NCBI GenBank assembly: GCA_964448135.1
Contig: CAYUVH010000001.1
Coordinates: forward strand, 1 to 25,621
Source: CAYUVH01 sp964448135
Lineage (GTDB): Bacteria > Verrucomicrobiota > Verrucomicrobiia > Limisphaerales > UBA8199
Length of the DNA: 25,621 bases
Direction: 5' to 3'
This document shows positions 1 to 7,015 of this stretch, in pieces. The notes under the pieces are model-generated. The model saw only the letters and a program-made list of their open reading frames with translations. It made no database searches and was not told the DNA's origin. Numbering within the stretch: position 1 is the stretch's first letter; the number at the start of each line of letters is the position of its first letter. The position numbers and the translations under genes are program-made.

Positions 1-362
1 CCGGCTGGCAGGATGCGGAATGCGCGATACTTGGCCTGCCCACTGACGGCGAGATTGGTGGCTCCCGGGCCGAGAATCAGCACCGGCTTGTCGATGCCCG
101 GCAAAGCGGAAAGAAGTTTAATAACGCCGGTGACATTGGAAAAGGTAATGGAACCCCCGTCGGGTGAATTCGTCACCGCGATGACGGCATCCCTCAAAGA
201 GCCCGCGCCTGAATCATTGGTCGTGGTCACCACAACGTTGGTGGCGGCGAAGGCCGGACTAGCGGCGAGCAAAAGCGCACCGAGACACAAGGATTGCGTC
301 CGCCGTGATGAGGGCAGGAAACCGTCGATCATTCGCCGCGCAATATTAATGATTAACTCCAT
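1..362 (-). CDS. Secreted beta-helix-type protein, N-terminal part (cut by window edge)
   Basis: The minus-strand frame is open from an ATG at 362 to the left edge, giving 120 complete residues. AGGGG lies about nine bases upstream of the ATG on the coding strand, a reasonable ribosome binding site. The N-terminus has arginines, then a hydrophobic run (LCLGALLLAASPAFA), and a likely signal peptidase cleavage before ATNVVV. Immediately after comes TNDSGAGSLRDAV followed by an ITF-type strand. This is the typical start of secreted right-handed parallel beta-helix proteins of the CSLREA/'choice-of-anchor' type. The family assignment rests on that motif; the rest of the protein, including any anchor, is outside the window. 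It is probably extracellular or surface-attached. Its substrate or partner cannot be told. Confidence 0.8.
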   Translation of the reverse strand, partial: MELIINIARRMIDGFLPSSRRTQSLCLGALLLAASPAFAATNVVVTTTNDSGAGSLRDAVIAVTNSPDGGSITFSNVTGVIKLLSALPGIDKPVLILGPGATNLAVSGQAKYRAFRILPA

Positions 363-430
363 AAATTTACCCCTGTAAACTGAAGTAATCCGGTCGAAAG
401 CCCTCAACCTGGCTGTTACAGCGGATACCT

Positions 431-455
431 TGGCACGAAACGGGCCGACGTGCCA
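431..455. repeat. Inverted repeat in the 363-488 intergenic region
   Basis: TGGCACG at 431-437 is the exact reverse complement of CGTGCCA at 449-455, with an 11-base loop. It lies between two divergently oriented reading frames. No T-run follows on either strand, so an intrinsic terminator is not supported. An operator or a chance dyad are both possible. Confidence 0.4.
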
Positions 456-474
456 CCGGAATAGTTACTGAAGT

Positions 475-500
475 AATATTCCGTATCATTGCGGAATATT
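475..500. promoter_or_regulatory. 9-bp palindrome (AATATTCCG-N8-CGGAATATT)
   Basis: The arms at 475-483 and 492-500 are perfect 9-bp inverted copies separated by eight bases. The site is AT-rich within GC-rich DNA and lies between the beta-helix gene (start 362, minus) and the small membrane ORF. It overlaps the TTG that would be the earliest start of that ORF. A dimeric regulator site or an RNA hairpin at the start codon could both explain it. The choice is inference. Confidence 0.45.
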
Positions 501-824
501 GACTTACTAGTAATCCTTGGGGCTGTCGTTCTGACGTGTTCAGGCTGGCTGTACGTCGTGGCCGGGTTTCGAGTAGCGGGTTTTCTTCATGGAGTTTTGA
601 TGCTGGGAATTGGCGGCTACCTGTCATTGCGAAGTGTGCCCTTTTTGCTTGCCCCTCATGGACTGGCTGAGAACGCGGCCGCAGGAGCGATTGGGGTGGC
701 GAACGTGGCGGCGGCGGGTCTTGGAATGCTTACGTTGGGCTGTGGTGCAGCAATCTTGTGGTTGGTCCTGGCCAGGCAGCCCCCCATGGCTAAGTCACGG
801 AGATCGTCAGAAACTGCAATCTGA
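489..824 (+). CDS. Possible small membrane protein of unknown function
   Basis: The frame encodes up to 111 residues from a TTG at 489. An in-frame ATG at 600 would give 74 residues. Three hydrophobic segments are visible, roughly residues 5-25, 30-55 and 63-96, followed by a short basic tail (KSRRSS). That is compatible with a three-TM inner-membrane protein. No clear Shine-Dalgarno sequence precedes the TTG, and the TTG lies partly in the spacer of a perfect palindrome, so the start is uncertain. I do not recognise a family. The hydrophobic organisation argues for a real gene, but chance coding in GC-rich DNA cannot be excluded. Confidence 0.4.
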   Translation: MRNIDLLVILGAVVLTCSGWLYVVAGFRVAGFLHGVLMLGIGGYLSLRSVPFLLAPHGLAENAAAGAIGVANVAAAGLGMLTLGCGAAILWLVLARQPPMAKSRRSSETAI

Positions 825-1490
825 CAGTTCGGCGCGGGTCCCAGACTCAGCCTTCGTAACGAGTACGATTGTTCGAACATTTTGCCCGGTGGCACCTACT
901 AAATCGTTCCGTGCCATTTGGTGTGGCTCTTCTCTCCTTTTTTGTGTAACCCTGCGCCTGGGCTTGTCAAAGCCCCGTCGCGGCCAGAAGCCGCCCTGGA
1001 GGTCGGGAACCAAATCGTCAGGACAAGGGATTTACATGCAACCGATACGAGCTGCGTATTCATCGACAAATGTGATCCCCGGCACCTCCGCTCCACCGGC
1101 ACCACTGGTCCGGCAAGTCCCATCATACCTTCCTCTCCCGTGCCGCTCGAAATCACGTCAAAACAACACGAAATAACAGCAAAGCACGTCTAAACACGCG
1201 GATGCCATGACCTCTTCAATGTTTCACTCCGACGCCTCCCATGCCACTCCTTCCAGTCGACCCTCAGTCAACCCTCAGTCAACCCTCAGTCAACCCGGTC
1301 AAGCCCGCAGTCAACCCTCCAGTCCACCCAAAAACCCCAGCAATCAACCCTCGTCAAACCGGGTCAAACCAAAAATGTTGGGGCCCCATCCGCGATGCGG
1401 TGCCTCTACCCTCCCGCCTCGACATGCCGCGCCAACGTCGCTAATTTCCCCGTCGTAATTGCGCGAAAACCGTAGCACCCGAGTTTAAAC
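825..1490. other. Non-coding stretch before the topoisomerase gene
   Basis: I see no convincing gene here. The open frames on both strands lack family motifs and ribosome binding sites. A perfect small hairpin lies at 960-975 (GGGCTT, loop GTCA, AAGCCC) without a following T-run. The right half holds the TCAACCC-rich tandem repeat listed separately. The topoisomerase promoter must lie near the right end, but I cannot fix its boxes. Confidence 0.6.
1261..1293. repeat. 11-bp tandem repeat, three perfect copies, with degenerate extension
   Basis: CCCTCAGTCAA occurs three times head to tail at 1261-1271, 1272-1282 and 1283-1293. Diverged TCAACCC/TCAAACC units continue to about 1368. On the minus strand each unit contains TTGACTGAGGG. 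Units are contiguous, with no spacers, so this is a minisatellite rather than a CRISPR. It lies about 200 bp upstream of the topoisomerase start. Confidence 0.85.
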
Positions 1491-3674
1491 ATGGCCGCGA
1501 AGAAAAAACCTGATCCGAAGCAACCTGAACTGCCGATTGCCGGTCCCGGCGGGGCCAACGGCGGCGCGGCCAAGCCCGCTCCGGCGCCCGAGGCCAACGG
1601 CAACGGCAATGGCAACGGGGATGCGAAGCCCGCCGAAACCAAGCGCAGTGGCAAGAAGGGCGAGGCCGACCACGTTGTCGCCGAAGCCGTTCCCGCGCCG
1701 GTGGCCCGTCCGTTCCAGCCGGGTAAAATCGATTTGCCGTTCCATCGCCGCGTGGACCGGAACTTCCTGGATTACGCTTCCTACGTCATTCGCGACCGGG
1801 CGATTCCGAATCTCGCCGACGGCTTGAAGCCCGTGCAACGCCGCATCCTCTGGGCGATGCACGAGTCTGATGACGGCCGTTTCACCAAGGTGGCCAACGT
1901 CATCGGTGACACGACGAAATATCATCCGCACGGCGATGCCTCCATTGGCGACGCCATCGTGGTGCTGGCGAACAAACGTTACCTGATCGAGCGGCAGGGG
2001 AATTTCGGCAATATCTACACCGGCGATTCCGCGGCTGCCCCGCGTTACATCGAGTGCCGCCTCACCGACCTGGCCCGGACCGAAGTCTTCAACAACGACC
2101 TGACGGAGTTCGTGCCGAGCTACGACGGCCGCAAGCAGGAGCCCGTCACGCTGCCGTGCAAGCTGCCGTTGCTGCTGATGCTCGGCACCGAGGGCATCGC
2201 CGTCGGCATGTCGGCGCGCATTCTGCCGCACAATTTCCCCGAGCTGCTCGAAGCGCAGATCGCCATCCTGAAAAAGGAATCGTTCAAATGCCTGCCCGAT
2301 TTCCCGACGGGCGGCCTGATGAACGCGAAGGAATACAAGGACGGCGCCGGCACGGTCACCGTCCGCGCCAAGATCAAGGTCAAGGACGAGACCACGCTGG
2401 TCATCACCGAGATTCCGCCGAGCACCACCACCGAATCGCTCACCGCCTCCATCGAAGACGCCTCGCGCAAGGGGAAGATCAAGGTCAAGAGCATCAACGA
2501 TTACACCGCCGAGGACGTTGAAATTGAAATCAAGGTCCCCAACGGCGTCAGCGCCGAGAAGCTGGTGGACGCGCTCTACGCGTTCACGGACTGCGAAGTC
2601 TCCATCGCCAGCCGCATCACGGTCATTCGCAACAACCGCCCGGTGGAGTTGACCGTCTCCGAAGTCCTGCGGGTCAACACAGAGCAACTCGTCGATACCC
2701 TCAAGCGCGAGCTGGAACTCAAGCAAAGCCGGCTGCAGGAAGAACTCTTCTTCCGCACGCTCGAGCGCATCTTCATCGAAGAGCGCATCTACAAGAAGAT
2801 CGAGCAGTGTAAATCCAGCGAAGCGGTCCAGGAAGCCGTGTACGACGGCTTCAAACCGTTCCGCAAGCAACTGTCCCGCGATTTAACCGACGCCGACATT
2901 GACCGCCTGCTGCAGGTGCGAATCCGCCGCATTTCCCTCTTCGACATCAACCAGCACCGCCAGGAAATGGAAAAGGTGAAGGCCGAACTCGAAGAGACGC
3001 GCAAAAACCTCAAGAACCTCACCAAGTACGTCATCGGTCACCTCGAAGCGCTCCTCGCCAAATATGGCCCGCTGTATCCGCGCCTGACGAAGTCCAGCCG
3101 CTACGACGAAGTGGACGCCCGCGAAGTCGCCTTCAAGGCCTTCAAGGTCGCGTATGACCGGGAGTCCGGCTACGTGGGCTACAAAGTTTCCGGCGATGAA
3201 TTCGTGGTGGAATGCACGAAGTTCGACAAGATCATGCTGGTTTTCAAAGACGGTCATTACCAGGTCGTCGAACTGCCGGAGAAACAATTTGTGGGGCCGG
3301 ACCTGTACTACTGCGGCCTGCCCGATCGCGAACGGATATTCACGTGCGCCTACACCAACCGGCAGGCGACCTATCTCAAGCGGTTCAAGTTCGGCGGCTC
3401 GATCCTGAACAAGATGTATCATTGCATCCCGCCGAAATCGCGCGTGCTGTTCTTTGAACCCGACACGCCGAAGGAATTGTTCATCAAATACAAACCGGCC
3501 GCGTACCAAAAGATCACGCAGCAGACCTGCAACCCGTCCGAAGTGGAAGTGAAGGGTCCGAAGACCCGCGGCCGCCAGATTTCGATCAAGGACGTATCCT
3601 CGATCAACAGCAAGCCTTCGCGCGGCTGGGATACGGAGGCCGCGACGACGAAGCTGGTGTTTGCCTCTTCGTAA
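1491..3674 (+). CDS. DNA topoisomerase IV subunit A (ParC/GyrA family)
   Basis: Type IIA topoisomerase breakage-reunion subunit, which cuts and rejoins DNA with an ATPase partner (ParE/GyrB, not in this window). The 727 residues begin with about 75 residues of low complexity rich in Lys, Ala, Pro and an Asn-Gly run. The catalytic core then starts at DRNFLDYASYVIRDRAIPNL and includes LKPVQRRILW and YHPHGDASIGDAI. The active-site tyrosine in AAAPRYIECRL is Tyr186. A charged coiled region (about 390-525) leads to a short C-terminal beta-rich part (about 545-690) without a clear GyrA box, which favours the ParC type. The wording of the core resembles the second GyrA-like protein of chlamydiae, from memory. 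The start ATG directly precedes AAKKK; no strong Shine-Dalgarno is seen. A membrane protein gene follows 21 bp downstream. Confidence 0.93.
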   Translation: MAAKKKPDPKQPELPIAGPGGANGGAAKPAPAPEANGNGNGNGDAKPAETKRSGKKGEADHVVAEAVPAPVARPFQPGKIDLPFHRRVDRNFLDYASYVIRDRAIPNLADGLKPVQRRILWAMHESDDGRFTKVANVIGDTTKYHPHGDASIGDAIVVLANKRYLIERQGNFGNIYTGDSAAAPRYIECRLTDLARTEVFNNDLTEFVPSYDGRKQEPVTLPCKLPLLLMLGTEGIAVGMSARILPHNFPELLEAQIAILKKESFKCLPDFPTGGLMNAKEYKDGAGTVTVRAKIKVKDETTLVITEIPPSTTTESLTASIEDASRKGKIKVKSINDYTAEDVEIEIKVPNGVSAEKLVDALYAFTDCEVSIASRITVIRNNRPVELTVSEVLRVNTEQLVDTLKRELELKQSRLQEELFFRTLERIFIEERIYKKIEQCKSSEAVQEAVYDGFKPFRKQLSRDLTDADIDRLLQVRIRRISLFDINQHRQEMEKVKAELEETRKNLKNLTKYVIGHLEALLAKYGPLYPRLTKSSRYDEVDAREVAFKAFKVAYDRESGYVGYKVSGDEFVVECTKFDKIMLVFKDGHYQVVELPEKQFVGPDLYYCGLPDRERIFTCAYTNRQATYLKRFKFGGSILNKMYHCIPPKSRVLFFEPDTPKELFIKYKPAAYQKITQQTCNPSEVEVKGPKTRGRQISIKDVSSINSKPSRGWDTEAATTKLVFASS

Positions 3675-3695
3675 TCACCCGGAAACGAGACGGCC

Positions 3696-4445
3696 ATGGA
3701 AACGATCGCCAGTTCCTACCGCCGCCTCGACGCGCTGAAGATCATCGAGACGGTCCAAGAACTGCATCAGCGCATCGGTGAGCGTTTTCCCAACTCGGGG
3801 CTCGGGAAGGTCGTGGCGGAACTCACCCAGGTGGCGAACGAAGCCGTGGCGCGCGTCGCGTGGATGCAGAAGCCGCTGCTTTCGCTGCGCGCGGCCGCCG
3901 CCGTCCTGAGCGTGGCCGTCGTCGCCGTTCTCGTCGGTTTGCTGCTCAACATCCGGAAATTCCAATTCGATGACTTCGTTAATTCGATGCAAGGCCTGGA
4001 TGCCAGCATCAGCTCGATGGTCTTCATCGGCGCGGCGATCCTCTTTTTCCTGAGCTGGGAAAACCGCATCAAACGCGGCCGCGCGCTCAAGGCCATCCAC
4101 GAACTCCGCGCGCTGGCCCACATCATTGACATGCACCAGCTCACGAAGGACCCGGAGACCTGCTTTGCCCGCGGTACGAGCACCAGTTTTGTCACGAAGC
4201 GAACGATGACTTCCTTCGAGTTGACCCGCTATCTCGACTATTGCAGCGACGCCCTGGCCGTGATCAGCAAGATCGCCGCGCTTTATTCCCAGGGCTTCCA
4301 GGATCCGGTTTTACTGGATGCCGTCGATGACGTGGAAGATTTGGCGGCCGGTTTATCGCGCAAAATCTGGCAGAAAATCAACATCATCGAGACCCTTGCC
4401 CGCGCGCTGCCGCCCGAGCAACAGGCGTCAGGCGGCGGCTGGTAA
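3696..4445 (+). CDS. Two-TM membrane protein of unknown function
   Basis: The 249-residue product has an amphipathic, helical N-terminus and TM segments at about 62-84 and 104-121, joined by a short loop. A long helical cytoplasmic or periplasmic tail follows, containing HELRALAHIIDMHQLTKDP, SFELTRYLDYCSDALAV and GLSRKIWQKINIIETL. I recognise the general look of a conserved hypothetical family but cannot name a function. The gene starts 21 bp after the topoisomerase stop on the same strand, so co-transcription is likely. GGAAACGAGACGG upstream is a weak ribosome binding region. Its last 18 bases overlap the 3' end of the convergent cupin gene. Confidence 0.8.
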   Translation: METIASSYRRLDALKIIETVQELHQRIGERFPNSGLGKVVAELTQVANEAVARVAWMQKPLLSLRAAAAVLSVAVVAVLVGLLLNIRKFQFDDFVNSMQGLDASISSMVFIGAAILFFLSWENRIKRGRALKAIHELRALAHIIDMHQLTKDPETCFARGTSTSFVTKRTMTSFELTRYLDYCSDALAVISKIAALYSQGFQDPVLLDAVDDVEDLAAGLSRKIWQKINIIETLARALPPEQQASGGGW

Positions 4446-4835
4446 GGGCGGGGTGGCTGTGATTCCTGCCACCGGGCCGGGCACCAACCGCGCGGCGTTG
4501 GCCTCTGAGAGCGTGAGCAGCATGGAGAACTGGGTCGTCGCCTTTACCGCATGAACGCAATTGGGCGGCAGGTAGAGAAAGTCACCCGCCTTCAGATTGT
4601 GGACGCGACCCGCGGCGGTGAATTCGCATTCGCCGGTCAGAATCTGGATGGCGGCGTGCCTCGTCGTGGTATGCTCCGTCAGTTCCTGTCCGGCGCTGAA
4701 GCCGAACAGGACCCAGCGGGTGCCATCGGCGCGAAGAAGAGTACGGCTCACGACGCCATGGGCTGCAAATTGAGTTTCGGCGGGCAGCGATATGACTCGC
4801 TCCGCCCCGGCAGGAATCAGCGGTTGTCCTTTCAC
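4428..4835 (-). CDS. Cupin-domain protein
   Basis: A single-domain cupin of 135 residues, starting with GTG at 4835. The first cupin motif is partly kept: HTTTRHAAIQILTGECEF has two histidines, but Gln stands where many metal cupins have Glu. The second motif, AGDFLYLPPNCVHAVKA, has the usual glycine, prolines and histidine. Metal binding is possible but not certain. Small cupins of this kind often sit beside DUF2249 and hemerythrin genes in nitrogen-oxide clusters, from family knowledge, and the divergent neighbour here is a DUF2249 gene. The GTG is preceded by GTTAAGTTTACAAC with no Shine-Dalgarno. An FNR-geometry palindrome is centred about 41 bp upstream. Confidence 0.85.
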   Translation of the reverse strand: MKGQPLIPAGAERVISLPAETQFAAHGVVSRTLLRADGTRWVLFGFSAGQELTEHTTTRHAAIQILTGECEFTAAGRVHNLKAGDFLYLPPNCVHAVKATTQFSMLLTLSEANAARLVPGPVAGITATPPLPAAA

Positions 4836-4869
4836 GTTGTAAACTTAACGCGCCCCGCCGAACCCGGCA

Positions 4870-4883
4870 TTGACCTGGGTCAA
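4870..4883. promoter_or_regulatory. Candidate Crp/Fnr-family operator (TTGAC-N4-GTCAA)
   Basis: TTGAC at 4870-4874 and GTCAA at 4879-4883 form a perfect 5-4-5 dyad, the geometry of FNR/DNR/FixK sites, one base per half off the TTGAT-N4-ATCAA consensus. It lies between the divergent cupin (GTG at 4835) and DUF2249 (ATG at 4923) genes and upstream of the linked crp/fnr-type gene. Its centre (4876.5) is 41.5 bp from the first base of the cupin gene and 46.5 bp from the DUF2249 ATG. Function as an operator is inferred. Confidence 0.6.
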
Positions 4884-4922
4884 GGCGCCGGACGATCTTT
4901 TGGGCCAGACTCCGCCATACCT

Positions 4923-5165
4923 ATGAATCCGGCCATCCAATTCAAGCGCCTCGATGTTCGCGAGATGTTGCGCCAGGGGCGCGAGCCATTGCCGAAGATT
5001 CGCGAAGCCGTGGACAAGCTCCAGGCCGGCGAAGGCCTGGTCGTGGTCGCGCCCTTTCTGCCTTCGCCGTTGATCGAGAAGCTGAACAGCGAGGGATTTT
5101 CCTCGCGGCTGGAACGCGGCACCGGGCCGGACTGGCTGGTTTACTTTTGGCGGCAAACTGATTGA
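4923..5165 (+). CDS. DUF2249-domain protein
   Basis: A compact 80-residue protein that is a single DUF2249 (TusA/SirA-like fold) domain. LDVREMLRQGREPLPKI, the following helix, the strand GLVVVAPF, the proline-rich helix start PSPLIEKLNSEGF and the final strand PDWLVYFWR match the family order. DUF2249 proteins are small cytoplasmic proteins often found in denitrification or NO-response loci; no biochemical role is firmly known to me. The ATG at 4923 is chosen because the frame upstream has no domain content and would run into the divergent promoter region. The stop overlaps the TTG of the next gene by a few bases, so the two are probably translated from one message. Confidence 0.85.
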   Translation: MNPAIQFKRLDVREMLRQGREPLPKIREAVDKLQAGEGLVVVAPFLPSPLIEKLNSEGFSSRLERGTGPDWLVYFWRQTD

Positions 5166-5893
5166 ATGCCGGCATGGGCGCCAGCCTGAACGAATATCGC
5201 AAAGCCGCCCTTGCCTTCGCCCTGCGCAGTTGTCAGTTGTTCGCCGGGCTGTCCACGGAGGATTTGCAGCCCATCCTGGCCATCACCTCCACCAGGGCGC
5301 TGAAGAAAGGCGATTATCTTTTTCACGAGGGCGACCCGGCGCGCGGTTTTTACATTGTGCAAAGTGGCGCCGTGAACGTTCACCGCGTGAGCCAGGCCGG
5401 GAAGGAACAGATCATCCACATTTTTCGCGCCGGCGAATCGTTCGCCGAGGCGTCGCTGGCCACGGAGAAAGGCTATCCCGCGGATGCCCGCGCCGTTGTG
5501 GCGAGCCAGGTTTTGCTGGTGGACAAGACCGGGATCCTGGCGCTGTTGCGCCGGCAACCGGAACTGGCCATCCGGATGTTGGGAGCCATGAGCAGCCACC
5601 TGCGCGTGCTGGTCGGGCAGTTGGAGGATCTCACGCTCAAGGATGTGGAGACGCGCTTTGCCAACTGGCTCGTGAAGCAGTGTCCCGACCCGGCCGCCGA
5701 AAAACCCGTGCGCGTGGAGTTGGGGGTTACCAAGCGCGTCCTGGCCGCGGAGCTGGGCACGGTGAGTGAAACTTTTTCGCGGTTGCTCGCGCGCTTTCGC
5801 GCGCAGAAGCTGCTCACCGTCAAAGGCAAAGCCATCACCATTTCTTCGCCCGCGAAGCTCTCCGCGCTGCTCGGCCGCAATCTCGGAAACTGA
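5162..5893 (+). CDS. Crp/Fnr-family transcriptional regulator
   Basis: A 243-residue regulator with an N-terminal cyclic-nucleotide-binding-type beta-roll (about 20-140, with GDYLFHEGDPARGFYIVQSG), a long dimerisation helix and a C-terminal winged helix-turn-helix. The recognition helix VSETFSRLLARFR carries Glu203, Ser206 and Arg207, the E-x-x-S-R pattern by which FNR reads TTGA half-sites. Only one cysteine lies in the N-terminal region, so an FNR-type 4Fe-4S oxygen sensor is not supported. A DNR/NnrR-like or other signal is more likely. The TTG start overlaps the DUF2249 stop; an ATG at 5174 is an alternative. Palindromes matching its expected specificity lie at 4870-4883 and 7016-7029. 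It ends 17 bp before a convergent gene. Confidence 0.93.
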   Translation: MNAGMGASLNEYRKAALAFALRSCQLFAGLSTEDLQPILAITSTRALKKGDYLFHEGDPARGFYIVQSGAVNVHRVSQAGKEQIIHIFRAGESFAEASLATEKGYPADARAVVASQVLLVDKTGILALLRRQPELAIRMLGAMSSHLRVLVGQLEDLTLKDVETRFANWLVKQCPDPAAEKPVRVELGVTKRVLAAELGTVSETFSRLLARFRAQKLLTVKGKAITISSPAKLSALLGRNLGN

Positions 5894-5910
5894 TCTGCCC
5901 GCGACGCTGC

Positions 5911-6981
5911 TTACTCAAACTGGCTGGCGGTGACCTTCGCGGTCATTTTGGTTTCCTGACGCACCCGGGCCACCTCTTCGACGCTGACGGGATCGCCGGA
6001 ATTTCCAAAACTGTTGCGCACGTAGGTCAGCACATTGGCGATTTGATCGTCCGACAGGAAATTGAGCGGGACCATGGGAACATTGTAGGCAATGCCGTTG
6101 ACGGTGACCGGGCCGTTGCGCCCCAGCAACACGCCGCGGATATAATCCTCCTTCGTCAGGTTGCTGAGGAAATCCGACCTGGCCAGCGGCGGGATCTGAC
6201 CCGGCACGCCGCGTCCTTCTTCGCGGTGGCAGGGGAAGCATGCCTGCGCATAAACGAACCGGCCTTTCAGCAGTTGAGTGGTTTGTGTGGGACTCCCGGC
6301 AGGCATTTCGGCGGGTGTGGCGTCGCCTGGATTGTTCATTTCGTCCTGAGCTGTGCGCGTGCAGGCACTCCCGCACGAATCGGCCGAGCTCGACGCTGCA
6401 CGTGAGCAACACTTCTCCGGGGCGGGCTCGCTCCTGGATCCGACCAAAATAAAACCTCGCGATCCGTTGGTGGTGAAGTTACCTCCCGTTGCGGTCTCGC
6501 TGAAATCATAGGAATAGAGTCCCGCTTTCAGCGACTTGAAGGTGAATTGGGATGAGGAGTCAGTGAATGCCACAACGGTCCCGTCACGGCTTCCCGAAGC
6601 GGTGACCGCATGCACGTTGATGAACCGCGGTTGATTGCATCCCGTCCGGTTCACCAATTGAAAGGCCAGCTCGTCCCCTTCGCAAATCCGGACAAACATC
6701 TCCGGTGGGCTCCCGGTTACGATCCAATTCTGCGACCCACCAAGATTTGTCGTCGTGAGTTCCAGAGCCGCAACGACTTTTGTGGAATAATCACGACTGA
6801 TGGCCGGTGGCACATTGGGAAACGCGGTGAGTAGCGCAATCTCTTCGCCGAGTATCCCGCGGGACTCGGCGGATAGTGGTGTAGCCGGCCAGCCGACGGC
6901 AACTGCAGCAACCATACAATAAATTGGCCAACTCCTACTCTTAGGGTTGAGTGTGGATCGGTTACGTGTTTGACCGTTCAT
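5911..6981 (-). CDS. NirK-derived single-cupredoxin protein fused to cytochrome c, copper ligands lost
   Basis: A 356-residue exported protein. From ATG 6981 the N-terminus is basic, then hydrophobic, with a likely cleavage after PLSA. The next part follows the first cupredoxin domain of copper nitrite reductase: TAFPNVPPAI, KVVAALE, VRICEGDELAFQL, NVHAVT, FTFKSLKAGLYSY and GFILV. The copper positions are nearly all gone. PHNIDLH-type is PRFINVH, keeping only the second His (His124). The His-Cys after GLYxY is Asp159-Phe160, and the later His and Met are absent. The second cupredoxin domain is missing. A Cys/Ser-rich linker leads to a cytochrome c with CFPCH (heme His252) and an ending typical of NirK-cytochrome fusions (GPVTVNG, LTYVRNSFGNSG). 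The frame extends to a TTG at 7029, but that start would overlap the FNR box. Nitrite reduction is not expected; electron transfer or sensing is an inference. Confidence 0.85.
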   Translation of the reverse strand: MNGQTRNRSTLNPKSRSWPIYCMVAAVAVGWPATPLSAESRGILGEEIALLTAFPNVPPAISRDYSTKVVAALELTTTNLGGSQNWIVTGSPPEMFVRICEGDELAFQLVNRTGCNQPRFINVHAVTASGSRDGTVVAFTDSSSQFTFKSLKAGLYSYDFSETATGGNFTTNGSRGFILVGSRSEPAPEKCCSRAASSSADSCGSACTRTAQDEMNNPGDATPAEMPAGSPTQTTQLLKGRFVYAQACFPCHREEGRGVPGQIPPLARSDFLSNLTKEDYIRGVLLGRNGPVTVNGIAYNVPMVPLNFLSDDQIANVLTYVRNSFGNSGDPVSVEEVARVRQETKMTAKVTASQFE

Positions 6982-7015
6982 GCAGTCAGGATGCAGCCGG
7001 GGCGGGAAAGCCGCC

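Noticed and set aside
960..975. Intrinsic terminator
   Set aside because: The hairpin is perfect, but neither strand has a following T-run and no gene clearly ends just before it.
1261..1368. CRISPR array
   Set aside because: Units are 11 bp and contiguous, with no unique spacers and no cas genes in the window.
1485..2870. 461-residue open frame antisense to the topoisomerase gene
   Set aside because: It mirrors the codon bias of the real gene, has Asp/Gly/Arg-rich composition with no domain, and the plus strand carries an unmistakable topoisomerase.
4551..4922. N-terminal extension of the DUF2249 frame back to 4551
   Set aside because: This part is antisense to the cupin gene and crosses the divergent promoter; the domain begins right after the ATG at 4923.
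6231..6420. Frameshift in the linker of the NirK-like gene hiding a second cupredoxin domain
   Set aside because: The linker is only about 55 codons, too short for the missing domain, and the alternative frames contain no cupredoxin motifs.
5911..6981. Functional copper nitrite reductase (nirK)
   Set aside because: Nearly all copper ligands and the entire second cupredoxin domain are missing, so catalytic NirK activity is not supported.
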